Positions 1 through 19,016 of a stretch of 64,000 nucleotides of DNA are shown here, piece after piece; positions within the stretch are counted from its first letter, which is position 1, and every line of letters starts with the position of its first letter. The position numbers and the translations under genes are program-made. A model generated the notes under the pieces. It was not told the origin of the DNA and did no database searches. It worked only from the letters and a program-made list of their open reading frames with translations. The stretch is from Leptospira mayottensis 200901116 (GTDB taxonomy: Bacteria; Spirochaetota; Leptospiria; Leptospirales; Leptospiraceae): assembly GCF_000306675.2 (NCBI RefSeq), contig NZ_CP024871.1, positions 2,273,501 through 2,337,500 on the forward strand. The letters run 5' to 3'.

Positions 1-555
1 TTTCAGGCCATAAAATTCAAAGAATAACAAAGCCAACCACTGAACTCTTAAATATACCGATCGATATGTAACCTAAGGTAGATTTCGACCCACACTCGCT
101 CTTTAAAAACCTTTTTTTCAATTTCAAATCGGTTTTGTATACAAGAGGCATGTTCTCTCTATTTGAGAGAATCAGAAAATTCTTATGTTCAAAAAGCATT
201 TTTTTGTTTCCTCTCTTTGTCGGAAAAGAATTTAAAAAGTTTTTCCTCAAAAAAGAGCTCGTGAGAGAGACATAGATCCGATTTCAAGATATCAATTGAA
301 AAGTTCGAAACATTGTTCGATTTTTTAGAAAGGATAAATTCACAAAATGTGAGATTTTCTTGACAATTTTTTGACCATGATTACCGTAAGCGCGACTGGA
401 ATTTTTAGCTGCCTTTTCCCGGGTCAGTTGAGAACTTTTAAACGATAGAGCACCAGGAAAGGTCATTTCTCTTTCGAATCCCGCCGATTGATTGGTCTCG
501 CCTTGCATTCTATTCGGATTTAGAAGCCAGTAATTTTTTGTAAGGACCCTTTCTC
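1..555. other. Left-edge non-coding stretch
   Basis: No convincing gene was found before the RRM gene. Two minus-strand open frames of 77 and 74 codons exist here, but neither resembles a known protein, has a convincing ribosome-binding site, or carries Leptospira-like coding texture. The last bases before 556 carry the AAGGA ribosome-binding site of the RRM gene. Confidence 0.5.
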
Positions 556-831
556 ATGAACATTTATATAGGCAATCTCGCCTATCAGGCAACCGAAGAT
601 GATCTCCGCAAAGCATTCGAATCCTTTGGAGAAGTGACCTCAGTGCGTATCATTACTGATAAACTTTCCGGCAAATCCCGGGGGTTAGCATTTGTGGAAA
701 TGGCAAATAAAGAAGAAGGAAATGCAGCGATTGACGGCTTAAACGGAACCCAAATCCGTGGAAGAGAAATTAAAGTCAACGAAGCTCTTCCTAAAAAACC
801 TTTTCCCGAAAAATCCCGATCCAGATATTGA
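556..831 (+). CDS. RRM-type RNA-binding protein
   Basis: A 91-residue single RNA-recognition-motif protein. RNP2 (IYIGNL) lies at residues 3-8 and RNP1 (SRGLAFVEM) at about 41-49; the first aromatic position of RNP1 is Leu. A short basic Pro/Lys/Arg tail follows the domain. This is the size and layout of the small bacterial/cyanobacterial Rbp family, which bind single-stranded RNA and are often cold- or stress-linked; the role here is inferred from the family only. ATG 556 is preceded by AAGGA at suitable spacing. The gene is monocistronic, and a 9-bp hairpin follows the stop codon. Confidence 0.93.
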   Translation: MNIYIGNLAYQATEDDLRKAFESFGEVTSVRIITDKLSGKSRGLAFVEMANKEEGNAAIDGLNGTQIRGREIKVNEALPKKPFPEKSRSRY

Positions 832-840
832 TTTTTTCGA

Positions 841-868
841 AGGGAGAAAGACACTTGTTTTTCTCCCT
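841..868 (+). terminator. Hairpin after the RRM gene
   Basis: A perfect 9-bp inverted repeat (AGGGAGAAA and TTTCTCCCT) with a 10-nt loop starts 9 bases after the RRM stop codon. The position suits a transcription terminator, but no run of T follows the stem, so it could instead be an mRNA-stabilising 3' hairpin. Confidence 0.5.
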
Positions 869-2660
<1,792 letters not shown>

Positions 2661-3289
2661 ATCAAACGATTTACTCGATTCACATTTCCTAAACTCAATA
2701 AAGGGCCATTTTGATTCGGTTATTATATTCCTCAAATTTAAATTGGGCCTTCCAGCAAAGCGAGATATCCACTTTTTTCATATAATTGCAAGCTTATCCG
2801 AAGAAAGGTTTGTTTCGAATTTAAACGACTAAGAGTCTGTCCAACACTTTTAGAATGTGAAAACTCCTGTAAAAATTGAATAACAATAAAATCGTTCAAA
2901 AGTTCATAAGTACCCAAAAGACAATTTCTGTGGGAACCCAGCGTTTTATTACGATCCTACTGAATGATTAAAAAACTGACTTCTTTTTAGATTTTGGTTT
3001 GAACAGACTCTATCTTTTGGACCCAAGTATTTCTATTTCTGAGTCCTTTTCGAATCCCTAAAAGATCACTTAAGACCGCATTGCTATCCTCAAATCGCAG
3101 ATTGACAAACTTTATTAAATTCAAAATTTATTTCATAATAATTTTTACGATAAAAGATGTTTTACCAAATCCGTTTCTAAAGGACTTGAAGTCTCTGGTT
3201 TCGAATATTTTTCGGTTCGAGCATTTGCCAGAACAAGTAAAAAATAAGATTTCGTGAAACCTGGATTCAGAACTCGCCGCAAAGCGGTT
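2661..3289. other. Intergenic gap between convergent lipoprotein genes
   Basis: No gene supported. It holds a roughly 180-bp segment bounded by inverted repeats (described separately). The remaining bases are AT-rich with stops in every frame. Confidence 0.5.
2832..3011. repeat. MITE-like element with 13-bp terminal inverted repeats
   Basis: AGAGTCTGTCCAA at 2832-2844 faces TTGAACAGACTCT at 2999-3011; 12 of 13 bases pair. The internal 154 bp has no open frame. An end of the same type (AGAGTTTGTCCAAAAC) occurs at 50254 and a related one at 49671, so this looks like a dispersed non-autonomous element or relic. No clear target-site duplication was seen. Confidence 0.45.
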
Positions 3290-3925
<636 letters not shown>

Positions 3926-4020
3926 TTCTCCATCCGTTTCTGTTTAATGAAAATGATCGATGGAAGCATTTTGTTGATCCGAACTTTTCAACAACTCTAA
4001 TGTACAATTCCTTTGGAAAC

Positions 4021-5553
<1,533 letters not shown>

Positions 5554-5700
5554 GGGCGGATTCTCCCGGAAAAGAATTTTCACGATTCTTCACACAAAAT
5601 TCTACCCATTAAATGTAAAAGAGAAATTCGGAACTCAAGACTAATAAAATCCAGAAATTCTTGACTTCACATTGTGTAGATTTTTTTTGAAATTAATAAT

Positions 5701-5719
5701 GATAATAAGACTCATTATC
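5701..5719. promoter_or_regulatory. Candidate Fur box
   Basis: GATAATAAGACTCATTATC matches the classical 19-bp Fur consensus (GATAATGATAATCATTATC) at 16 of 19 positions; the outer seven bases on each side (TGATAAT/ATTATCA, 5700-5720) form a perfect inverted repeat. It sits 24 bp before the TTG start of the RCC1 lipoprotein gene and about 150 bp from the divergent glycan-binding lipoprotein gene, so it could control one or both in response to iron. Binding is inferred. Confidence 0.6.
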
Positions 5720-5743
5720 AGAAATTAAAAGAGGCGAGCAATC

Positions 5744-7264
<1,521 letters not shown>

Positions 7265-7279
7265 TATTCAGGATTTAAA

Positions 7280-8794
<1,515 letters not shown>

Positions 8795-8867
8795 GCCTCA
8801 TCACAAAACGCCTCAAATATCCTAAAGAAGAAATGTAATAGGCAACACAATTCCGTGAGTTTGAACT

Positions 8868-8895
8868 TGTCGCACACTCCTTAGGATGTGCGACA
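8868..8895. terminator. Bidirectional terminator-like hairpin between convergent genes
   Basis: TGTCGCACA and TGTGCGACA form a perfect 9-bp stem with a 10-nt loop, placed between the 3' ends of the di-haem oxidoreductase gene (8785) and katE (8912). No long T-run follows on either strand, but the stem and the position between convergent stops support a shared terminator. Confidence 0.65.
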
Positions 8896-8911
8896 TTGAA
8901 TTCCTTAGGAA

Positions 8912-10893
<1,982 letters not shown>

Positions 10894-11067
10894 ACTGTGT
10901 TTTCAATCGGTTTGAAATTCAAAATTCATCTCAAAACCTCCATTAAATTGAAAAATAAATCCATAATTTTTCAATTTTAATTTATAATTAAATCAAAATC
11001 ATACATTTTTAAACTTATTTTAAAATTATATTAATTCTAAAATAAGATAAAATTAGCTCAAGTCTTT

Positions 11068-11099
<32 letters not shown>

Positions 11100-11122
11100 T
11101 ATCTCCCCTGGAGAATTGTCAC

Positions 11123-11578
<456 letters not shown>

Positions 11579-12021
11579 TCCTTCTTTTCCAACGTTCTAA
11601 ATTTATCCTGAGAAATGAATCGATGACTTAAACGCTTTTACGAGTTTCTTTGTAAAACGCAATTTTATCCAAACGGCAATTCGGAGATTTCAAATTCGAT
11701 CTTAAACGCTTTCCCATAATGGCTTCTTATTGGTACCGGTAATGTTCGATTTTCTTCTAAACCTGATACCCAATTGCCAAAGAGATTTCAATTCGTTGTT
11801 GTTACAAGTGCGCACGTTTTTGTCAAATGGCGATCCATAAATAATATCCCTCAATTTTTTATACGAGAAATTAAATTTCATCTAGAATCAGATTTTTTTA
11901 TTTCTCCAAATCAATACAGAAAATATAGACTATTCCTTATTCTTTTCCAATTTATGTCCTCAAAATTGTTATCGGATTTTTAAAAACCGCCGATCCTAGA
12001 ATAAGGATCAGGAGAAGAAAT
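11579..12021. other. Intergenic gap before the rod-protein gene
   Basis: No supported gene. The frame at 11774-11983 has no recognisable product and no clear ribosome-binding site. The last 20 bases hold the AGGAG ribosome-binding site of the downstream flagellar gene. Confidence 0.45.
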
Positions 12022-12885
<864 letters not shown>

Positions 12886-12951
12886 TTATCCCTCCAGTCG
12901 AATCCCGAACCGCGACTCTTTTCGATCACTCAGCAGATTGAGAAAACGAAA

Positions 12952-13611
12952 ATGAAGATCCCTGTGGATCTTAGTTTTAGTACCGCAAAAATTTCCACCC
13001 AAGACAAACGCAACAATCCAGCGCTTAATCTTCCTTTCTTTACGAATATAACAAAGAAGATCCTGAACGACTTCTACCCAAAATACTGCCCTAACTGCGA
13101 AGACAAACTACTGACGAAGGAAATCTCAACTCGTCCTGAACTGATCCGTTGTGACGACTGCCGTTACCTGACTTCGAGGTTGAGTTACACACCCTTGCAC
13201 CACTTCAAACTTCCGATGTGGATGTTTGGTTACGTCCTTTACGAGAGCTTGATCCAACACCCGAAAGTAGTAACCTCAACAGAGATCAGCAAACGACTGA
13301 GAATCTCCTACAAAGCTGCGGCACTCCTGAAGAAAAGGTTTCAATGTTTTGCTTCCGATCAATTACCCAAATACAAACAACTTACCTTTGATGCGTTAAA
13401 TCGTGAGTTCAAGAATTTCTCCTTACCAGCAGATGAGGAAGCGGACGTAATGAAGAAGATGGAGAACAAGCCCTATGTCTGTGCAGACACTGCAGTATTG
13501 TATTCTGCAAGCGAAAGAGCCAATCAGGGACGAAAGAGATACCGACATGGTGGAGCAACCGCCTCAATCTACCTCTCCGACAAATTGGGTGGAAGACAGG
13601 TTGGAACCTTA
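12952..13611 (+). pseudogene. Truncated IS1595-like transposase
   Basis: About 220 codons of a transposase-like protein: an N-terminal zinc ribbon (CPNC near residue 47 and CDDC near 68), a helix-turn-helix segment ([22 protein letters not shown]) and the start of a DDE-type domain ([15 protein letters not shown]...). This order is that of the IS1595/ISXO2-like group. The frame is cut at 13611 by an IS5-family element; the open frame runs on inside that element but those residues are not native. Joining the flanks across the IS gives a stop within a few codons, so the gene was probably already damaged. No terminal repeats for this element were found. Confidence 0.65.
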
Positions 13612-13626
13612 GATCCGGTCTCAAAA

Positions 13627-14001
13627 CTATCTATTAAAGAAATTGAAAACAATAATAGTGCTCGCGAGGTAAAGAGAAGCCATATAATTTTCAGATTTTC
13701 TTTCCCACCGGATAAGGATAGCCCTGAATCGATTGTGCCAACTGTTAGTTCTTTCAACGACCCATCTTCGAGGCTTTCCTTTATATTTACCGATCAATGG
13801 TTTCTCGCCTCTTCTTCGAATGTGAGGCCGGATATTTCTTCTTCTAATTAATTTTTCCGTATCTTTAAAGTCATATCCTTTATCAAGACAGAGATGTTTT
13901 GGTTTCTTTTTTCTTCTACCGGAAAAAATCAGGATTGAATTTAAAGTCTCTTTTACGTTATGCTTGTCATGAACATTGGCTCCACTCAATGTTATGGCCA
14001 A
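13627..14001 (-). CDS. IS5-family transposase, second part (orfB)
   Basis: The C-terminal half of the transposase, 124 codons from the first ATG, though the frame is open back to the frameshift site and encodes SLTGKNPTDRAKLGVKRHILTDG before that ATG. It contains the second Asp region (GANVHD) and the catalytic Glu region ([16 protein letters not shown]). It is probably translated only as a fusion with orfA through a -1 frameshift. Confidence 0.85.
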   Translation of the reverse strand: MAITLSGANVHDKHNVKETLNSILIFSGRRKKKPKHLCLDKGYDFKDTEKLIRRRNIRPHIRRRGEKPLIGKYKGKPRRWVVERTNSWHNRFRAILIRWERKSENYMASLYLASTIIVFNFFNR

Positions 14002-14075
14002 TGGAATTCCATTTCCATCCGTAAGGATATGCCGTTTAACCCCTAATTTGGCGCGGTCTGTAGGGTTTTTGCCGG

Positions 14076-14423
14076 TTAAACTCCCCCTTTGGGAGCTTTA
14101 ACAATTGCGGAATCCATCAAGGCCCAGTCCCATGCTATCTTATTCTTCACATCATAATATTTTAAAATAGATTTATAAACCTTTTTGAATACTCCCGCTC
14201 GCTCCCATTCTTGGAATCTTCTGTGACAAGTTTGACCAGATCCGAAGTTACTCGGAATTGCCCGCCACTGACAGCCTGTTTTCATTCGATAGATGATCCC
14301 CGCCATTACCACTCTTGTAGGTAATCGATTGCGACCTCCTTGGAGATTTGCCCTAACTTTTGGGATTAATGGTTCTATTTTTTCCCAAAGTGCATCGGGG
14401 ATCTCTGAATAATATTTGTCCAT
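14076..14423 (-). CDS. IS5-family transposase, first part (orfA)
   Basis: 115 codons with the typical IS427-type N-terminus (DALWEKIEPLIP...GGRNRLPTRVVMAGIIYRMKTGCQWRAIP) and the first catalytic Asp in WDWALMDSAIVKAPKGG. Close to its stop lies AAAGGGGG on the minus strand (14083-14090), a plausible slippery run; shifting -1 there joins it directly to orfB in the correct order. Confidence 0.85.
   Translation of the reverse strand: MDKYYSEIPDALWEKIEPLIPKVRANLQGGRNRLPTRVVMAGIIYRMKTGCQWRAIPSNFGSGQTCHRRFQEWERAGVFKKVYKSILKYYDVKNKIAWDWALMDSAIVKAPKGGV
14083..14090 (-). promoter_or_regulatory. Candidate -1 programmed frameshift site
   Basis: The minus-strand run AAAGGGGG lies five codons before the orfA stop. 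A -1 shift here changes the frame from ...APKGG-V-stop to ...APKGG-SLTGKNPTD, restoring a full DDE transposase. Many IS5/IS427 elements use such a site. Confidence 0.6.
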
Positions 14424-14480
14424 TTCACAAGTAAATAATTACGATTCAAAAGTACAACCAGTTTTGAGACCGGCTCTAAG

Positions 14481-15023
14481 TGCTCATCCTTAATGATCAT
14501 GTGCGGAAAAGATGAACTATATCGAACGGCCATTTTAAGCAGAAACAAAAGATTTCATAAATCAAATTGTCGCTTCGGAATATCTAAAATCCTTTCCGTT
14601 TCTCGAATGTTTTTTATTATGAATTTGACTAAATTTCGTTGGTCTAGCTTAGAAACAGTTTTTTTAATTTGATCGTAATAGACTATGGTATCTTCTTGGT
14701 CCATTTCATTTCTGTTATATTAATTTTTTAGAACTCCTAACGACTTAATATTCTGTAAATTAAAACTCTATTCTATAATCCAATAACCTTCCGAAATTTG
14801 TTCAACTTCCATTTTCGGGAAGTTTTTGAAAGTGGAAAAGCTTTTTTGTTGAATATCTAATTTTAAAACACCTCAGTTGTATGTGCTCTGAATCGAAGCC
14901 AACCCGCGCAAAAAGTCAGTTATCTTTTTCTAAAAGTGATATTAGAACTTTCATTTTTTCGAATAATTCATCAAAGGTTATCACTTAGATATTATTAAGC
15001 TGTTGTCTATATAACTCGAAGGA
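14481..15023. other. Gene-poor stretch between IS elements
   Basis: It holds one possible 49-codon minus-strand frame (14555-14704) and otherwise nothing recognised. It probably contains flanks and relics of the neighbouring insertion sequences. Confidence 0.4.
14555..14704 (-). CDS. Possible small protein, 49 residues
   Basis: An ATG frame reading MDQEDTIVYYDQIKK... and ending IPKRQFDL. It is hydrophilic, Lys/Asp/Glu-rich and predicted helical, which is more protein-like than the surrounding frames, but the ribosome-binding site is weak and no family was recognised. It could be a relic of a larger gene or an antitoxin-sized protein. Confidence 0.25.
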   Translation of the reverse strand: MDQEDTIVYYDQIKKTVSKLDQRNLVKFIIKNIRETERILDIPKRQFDL

Positions 15024-15445
15024 TCAATACCTGCGAGCTTCGCATACTGAATCAACGAAACTCGTAGTCGCGCCTTGCGGACAACCGGAGAAGAGCCAGT
15101 TCTTTCTACCGACAACAAAAGGACGAATATCGTTCTCGACAAGATTCGTATCCAACTGCACCTCAGGGTAATCCAAAAACAAAATCAACTTTTTCCATGA
15201 AACGCGACCCATAGAGAGCGTTTCAGCTGAAGATAGCGGAGCGTAATCGAAAGCTCTCATACGAAGTATGAAAAACCGGAAATCTATTCCTCTAAAAACT
15301 TGGCGCTTCGACTCGTTTCATAGAGATAAAGAACAACGGGTTTCTCTCGAATAAAACCTCGAATCAACCACATATACGATTTTGGTGTATTAGGTTTTCC
15401 TTCTTCGTTTAACACTTGGAGAACCGTCTCGTCGATTTGTAATCA
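15024..15445 (-). pseudogene. IS66-family transposase (TnpC) remnant
   Basis: Two out-of-phase minus-strand pieces are recognisable. Around 15290-15440 the reading is LQIDETVLQVLNEEGKPNTPKS... then YMWLIRGFIREKPVVLYLYE, the conserved middle of IS66 TnpC. At 15024-15260 it is the C-terminal signature LDTNLVENDIRPFVVGRKNWLFSG. The pieces are separated by frame changes and the N-terminal half is missing, so this is a dead copy. No TnpA/TnpB genes or ends were found nearby. Confidence 0.8.
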
Positions 15446-15575
15446 ATCTCTTTCTGACAGTCGATATTCGTTTTTTTCATATACGGAAGTTTAACACGTC
15501 ATCTATATTTGCGTAAGATGCGGGTAATTGAGCGCTTACAGAAAAACTATATGGCTAATTTTTGTCCGGAGAATC

Positions 15576-15833
15576 TTAGCCAATTGATTCAAAGAACAAA
15601 ATTTTCTTTAAGAATATTGAAATCGGATCGTCAGTTTCGATAGTTATTGGAAACAAGCTGCCGTTTAGGTACTTTTTTTTATAGGGATCAGTAAAATGCA
15701 GTTTCCAAAGATTAAGGTTATTAAAAAAATGATAAACAAAAAATGGATTGTAAAACTCAAACGGAAATCCTCCGGGAATAAATTTTGACAAGTCTACATA
15801 CAAAATTCCGTTTGTCGAATACAAAGAACTCAC
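15576..15833 (-). CDS. Hypothetical protein after the SpoIIE phosphatase
   Basis: An 85-codon frame whose GTG start overlaps the TGA of the upstream phosphatase gene (GTGA), which suggests translational coupling. The product is rich in Phe, Tyr, Asn and Lys and has no recognised domain. It could be the last gene of the signalling operon or a chance frame next to decayed IS66 DNA. Confidence 0.35.
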   Translation of the reverse strand: MSSLYSTNGILYVDLSKFIPGGFPFEFYNPFFVYHFFNNLNLWKLHFTDPYKKKYLNGSLFPITIETDDPISIFLKKILFFESIG

Positions 15834-17227
15834 GCTCCCTTATTTTTCAAAAGCAGTAGAGTCATATCGTCGCTCTGAACCTTTTCAAAATCGGTCACCT
15901 TTGAAAAAATTTCAGTTCCGAGTTGTCTAAGCGGAAGTTTTGCGTTGGACTCAAGCAATTTGATCAGCCTTTCTTCTCCAAATAGTTCATCGGATTGATT
16001 GCGGGCTTCCGTGATTCCGTCCGTGTATAAAAGTACGATATCTCCAACGGACATAGGAACTCTATGGTCTTCCAGAACTTCTCCTAAATCGTCGACGATT
16101 CCAAGCCAAGAACCGGTCGTAGGAATCACTTCCACTTTTTTTTCTTGGGCGCGATAGATCATCAGATCCATGTGTTTTCCGGACACGAGTAAATAATTGT
16201 CTTCCAGTCGAAAAAGCATCATCGTCATATAACGATCCGTCCCCAAGCGTGCGATATTCTCTTTAATGACTCGATTAGCCTCATTCAATACTTCGGAAGG
16301 GTTAAGCATTGTCTTTTGTTGAACGATTGCTTGTATCGCAGTTTGAGCCATCATCATGATCAATCCGGATTCTACTCCGTGACCGGAAACGTCTCCGATT
16401 CCCACCCACTTTTCTCCGTTAGATGCATCGATAATGTCGTAATAATCTCCCCCCACCGAATCCGTGGGAACCATAAGAGCCGCTACCTCGTAATGTCCTA
16501 TGTTCGACTTACGTGGAAGAAGAGCCGTTTGTATCATTTTGGCTAACTGCATCTCACCCCAGAGAGCGTCTCTGGCTCGCAGCACTTCCGCGCGAGAGTT
16601 GTCCAGGTTTTGATTGGCCCCCACAAGTTCGGCTCTTAAGAAATATTCGGATCGAACAAGTTTGAATCTCACCCAAGAGATCGCGGCGGTGATGATAATC
16701 GTAGATCCAAGAAAAAAGAGATTGTTCACAATGATTCTCGGATCGAAGGGTTGACCCTCTACTATATTAAATCCGAGATAGATGGACAACACAAGAAATC
16801 CATTGACCACGGAATGGATCGGACGCCAGGAAAGAAGAATGTTCACCGCCATAAGCACGAGCATCAAACCGGCATAGTAACTTGAATTGAACCCTCCTAG
16901 ATCCACGGTCATTAAAACGATCATCAGACTGATCATGGAGGAAATAATATATCCATGCAAAGGATAAGAACGATTAGGATGAGTAAAACGAATTAGAAGA
17001 TACTCTATGATAACGAGAACCGTCGTTGCTCCTCTGTAAATTGCGAATCGAAGATGCAAATGCGGAGGTTGTGTATAATAATCCAAAAGTAAAAAAAATG
17101 GAATGAGGATCATACAAAGCATCGTGAGTACCTGCATCCATTCGCGGACGATTCCCTGAAGGTATATTTCAAAATCATCATTTACCTTCGGATTCATAAC
17201 TATTTTGTCTTTGAGTGTGAACTGCAT
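15830..17227 (-). CDS. Membrane SpoIIE/RsbU-type PP2C phosphatase
   Basis: 465 residues. The N-terminal half (about 35-200) has six or so hydrophobic segments, followed by a short coiled coil (about 200-235) and a SpoIIE-type PP2C domain (about 240-460). Metal-ligand motifs are visible: GGDYYDI, GDVSGHGVESGL and LYTDGITEARN. Such enzymes dephosphorylate Ser/Thr-phosphorylated STAS-domain anti-sigma-antagonists. In the same operon upstream lie a STAS-like protein and a kinase-like ATPase, so the natural substrate is probably the 123-residue protein at 18644. The membrane part may sense an unknown signal. Confidence 0.9.
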   Translation of the reverse strand: MQFTLKDKIVMNPKVNDDFEIYLQGIVREWMQVLTMLCMILIPFFLLLDYYTQPPHLHLRFAIYRGATTVLVIIEYLLIRFTHPNRSYPLHGYIISSMISLMIVLMTVDLGGFNSSYYAGLMLVLMAVNILLSWRPIHSVVNGFLVLSIYLGFNIVEGQPFDPRIIVNNLFFLGSTIIITAAISWVRFKLVRSEYFLRAELVGANQNLDNSRAEVLRARDALWGEMQLAKMIQTALLPRKSNIGHYEVAALMVPTDSVGGDYYDIIDASNGEKWVGIGDVSGHGVESGLIMMMAQTAIQAIVQQKTMLNPSEVLNEANRVIKENIARLGTDRYMTMMLFRLEDNYLLVSGKHMDLMIYRAQEKKVEVIPTTGSWLGIVDDLGEVLEDHRVPMSVGDIVLLYTDGITEARNQSDELFGEERLIKLLESNAKLPLRQLGTEIFSKVTDFEKVQSDDMTLLLLKNKGA

Positions 17228-17243
17228 ACTTTTAAACCGTTTT

Positions 17244-18638
17244 TTAACCGTTAGGCGCCCGCATTTCCAGAAACATCTGGCATCCAGTTTTTTCGAAAAA
17301 GACGCGACTATCTCCCGGAAGAGTGGAAGCCAATTCTAACATTTCTTCTTCCGTTCTATGATACAGAACCCAGTCCAGCCAATACTCCATAAACGCTTTA
17401 TCAGGATTATTGACGTGAAAGTTTCCTACAATCAGCCTACCGCCGGGCCTGAGCATCTCGAAAAGTCTCGCAAGTACCGCTCTTGCAACCGGAGGAGTTA
17501 AGTAATCGAAAAGTCCCATCGAATAGATAAAGTCGAATCTTCCCCAAGCCCCCGGAAGATCTCTGATACGGAGCATAGAACGTACAGAATCGTTGATATA
17601 TTTAACGTGGATCGAAAGACCTTTCTCAAGTTCGAGTTGATTCACCGTGTTCATAGCAACTCGAAGTGCTTCCATATCCTGATCGAGTAATGTAAAATGA
17701 ATTTTTTTCAACCCGACCATATCGCTGAAAGCTTCTCCAATTTCATCGGCGGGACCACAAGCGACGGACATAGCGCGAAAATCAGAATTACCGTGATTTT
17801 CTACGGCCTCTTGAATTTGATCCGCGATCATCCTGCGCCGATTGCGTACCGCATTCGCTGCTGGGATTTGTAGAGGATAACTGTGCAATAACCTTGCAAA
17901 AAGAGACTTACCCATGACTTCATTTTCATAAATCATCTTCATCATTTCATAGTCTCCCGCGTATCCGCGAGGTTTTAAATTCGTCCTCAGCATAAAAGCG
18001 GAATGAAGAATAAAATCCCAGACTTGTTTTCTGAAAAAAAATCCGTGCGCTTCGTTTTCGTCCTTTGAGAAATTTTTTGTTTGTTCCTGGAGTTCTTGCA
18101 CTTTGGATTCGAAAAATTCCATAAACGTCTGACCTTCCCGATCTAGAATCATCTGATGCAAATGTTCCTGAACCGGCCCCGGTTCTTTTAAAAATTTCCG
18201 ATCCAAGTCGTCGAAGAATTGTTTATATACGTTCAATTCGAACGTAAGGTTGGCGCTGTATTCTTTAAAACGTTGATTCACTTTTTCTTTTTGATTGAGT
18301 ATTAATTGTAAATTAAAAAGTCCGGTGTCGTATACGGTGAATCTCTTTTTGCCGATCAGATCGGCCACGTCTACTGTATCATCGAGAAGCAATACCAAAT
18401 ACTGAGGAAGAGCGGTGGAAGTGGCCGCATTTTTAACGGGAAGCATTCTACATCTACCGAGTTCGATTCTTTTTCCATCCAGCTCGATGATAAATCCGTC
18501 GGCGTTAAATGGAACGATGTATGGCGGCGCCTTTGGAAGCCGAATTTGAAAAGAATAGCGCGAATGCCCACACACTTCTACATTCGTAATGCTCCCATTC
18601 GTCTGGAGTAGGCCCACGATTGTATGTTCAACAATCAT
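17244..18638 (-). CDS. SAM-dependent methyltransferase, PhcB-like, with N-terminal PilZ-like region
   Basis: 464 residues. The first ~110 residues look like a PilZ-type beta domain; a helical linker (about 120-250) follows; the C-terminal part is a class I methyltransferase. YAGDYEMMKMIYENE and the AVRNRRRMIADQI segment recall proteins annotated as extracellular-factor 3-hydroxypalmitate methyl ester synthesis enzymes, a quorum-signal family typified by PhcB; SVACGPADEIGE is the SAM motif I and DFIYSMGLFDYL a later motif. Family assignment is from memory of motifs and moderate. It sits 16 bp from the phosphatase gene and 5 bp from the STAS gene, so it is co-transcribed with them. Confidence 0.78.
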   Translation of the reverse strand: MIVEHTIVGLLQTNGSITNVEVCGHSRYSFQIRLPKAPPYIVPFNADGFIIELDGKRIELGRCRMLPVKNAATSTALPQYLVLLLDDTVDVADLIGKKRFTVYDTGLFNLQLILNQKEKVNQRFKEYSANLTFELNVYKQFFDDLDRKFLKEPGPVQEHLHQMILDREGQTFMEFFESKVQELQEQTKNFSKDENEAHGFFFRKQVWDFILHSAFMLRTNLKPRGYAGDYEMMKMIYENEVMGKSLFARLLHSYPLQIPAANAVRNRRRMIADQIQEAVENHGNSDFRAMSVACGPADEIGEAFSDMVGLKKIHFTLLDQDMEALRVAMNTVNQLELEKGLSIHVKYINDSVRSMLRIRDLPGAWGRFDFIYSMGLFDYLTPPVARAVLARLFEMLRPGGRLIVGNFHVNNPDKAFMEYWLDWVLYHRTEEEMLELASTLPGDSRVFFEKTGCQMFLEMRAPNG

Positions 18639-18643
18639 ATAAA

Positions 18644-19015
18644 CTACTGTCCCATGACCTGAATTCTTCCGTCTTTAGTCTCAAAGATCCGTAGAGCGGA
18701 AAAACTTAAGTCCTGCCATTTCTTAGTCTTGTTGTAAATGAGTTTGACCTTGCCGTTTCCTTTCTTAATCATTTCCAAAGTTTTAATCACAGGAGTAATC
18801 GTAGAAGAATTCATATATTCAAGTTGTCTAAAGTCCCAGATTACCGCTTTGTGTTGATCGGTACCTCGTTTCATTACATCCGACAACGTTGGTATAATGA
18901 ACTGACTCGGGTTTCTCTGAACACTTTTTCCGAGCCAACGAATTAGAATCTCGTCACCGTCCACAACTTCCAGTTGAAGTTGGTCTTCCGAAAAAATCTG
19001 ATTATTCAAGCTCAT
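18644..19015 (-). CDS. STAS-like / SiaC-like antagonist protein
   Basis: A 123-residue protein with alternating beta and helix pattern and the segment FRQLEYMNSSTITPVIKTLEMI, which corresponds to the phosphorylation-site loop and helix of STAS-domain anti-sigma antagonists or SiaC-like proteins. A Ser/Thr there would be the site for the neighbouring kinase and phosphatase. It lies one base from the ATPase gene and five from the methyltransferase. The target of the switch is not encoded in an obvious way nearby. Confidence 0.75.
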   Translation of the reverse strand: MSLNNQIFSEDQLQLEVVDGDEILIRWLGKSVQRNPSQFIIPTLSDVMKRGTDQHKAVIWDFRQLEYMNSSTITPVIKTLEMIKKGNGKVKLIYNKTKKWQDLSFSALRIFETKDGRIQVMGQ

Positions 19016-19016
19016 G

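Larger units (their letters stand above)
13612..14476 (-). mobile_element. IS5-family (IS427-like) insertion sequence, apparently intact
   Basis: An 865-bp element bounded by 17-bp inverted repeats matching at 16 positions (GATCCGGTCTCAAAACT on the left; complement of AGTTTTGAGACCGGCTC on the right) and flanked by TA on both sides, the usual 2-bp target duplication of this group. It holds two overlapping-phase transposase frames on the minus strand. It has entered the transposase-like gene at 12952. Both ends and the frames look whole, so it could be active. Confidence 0.85.

Noticed and set aside
470..500. TTTCGAATCCCGCC as a tRNA T-arm
   Set aside because: No acceptor, D or anticodon arms can be drawn around it.
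17..508. Two minus-strand frames of 77 and 74 codons at the left edge
   Set aside because: No domain, no ribosome-binding site, and stop-dense surroundings; likely chance.
11940..12021. GCCGATCC before the rod gene as a sigma-28 -10 box
   Set aside because: No matching TAAA -35 element at the correct spacing.
13612..13851. C-terminal part of the open frame that starts at 12952
   Set aside because: These codons lie inside the IS5-family element and read its antisense strand; they are not native to the transposase-like gene.
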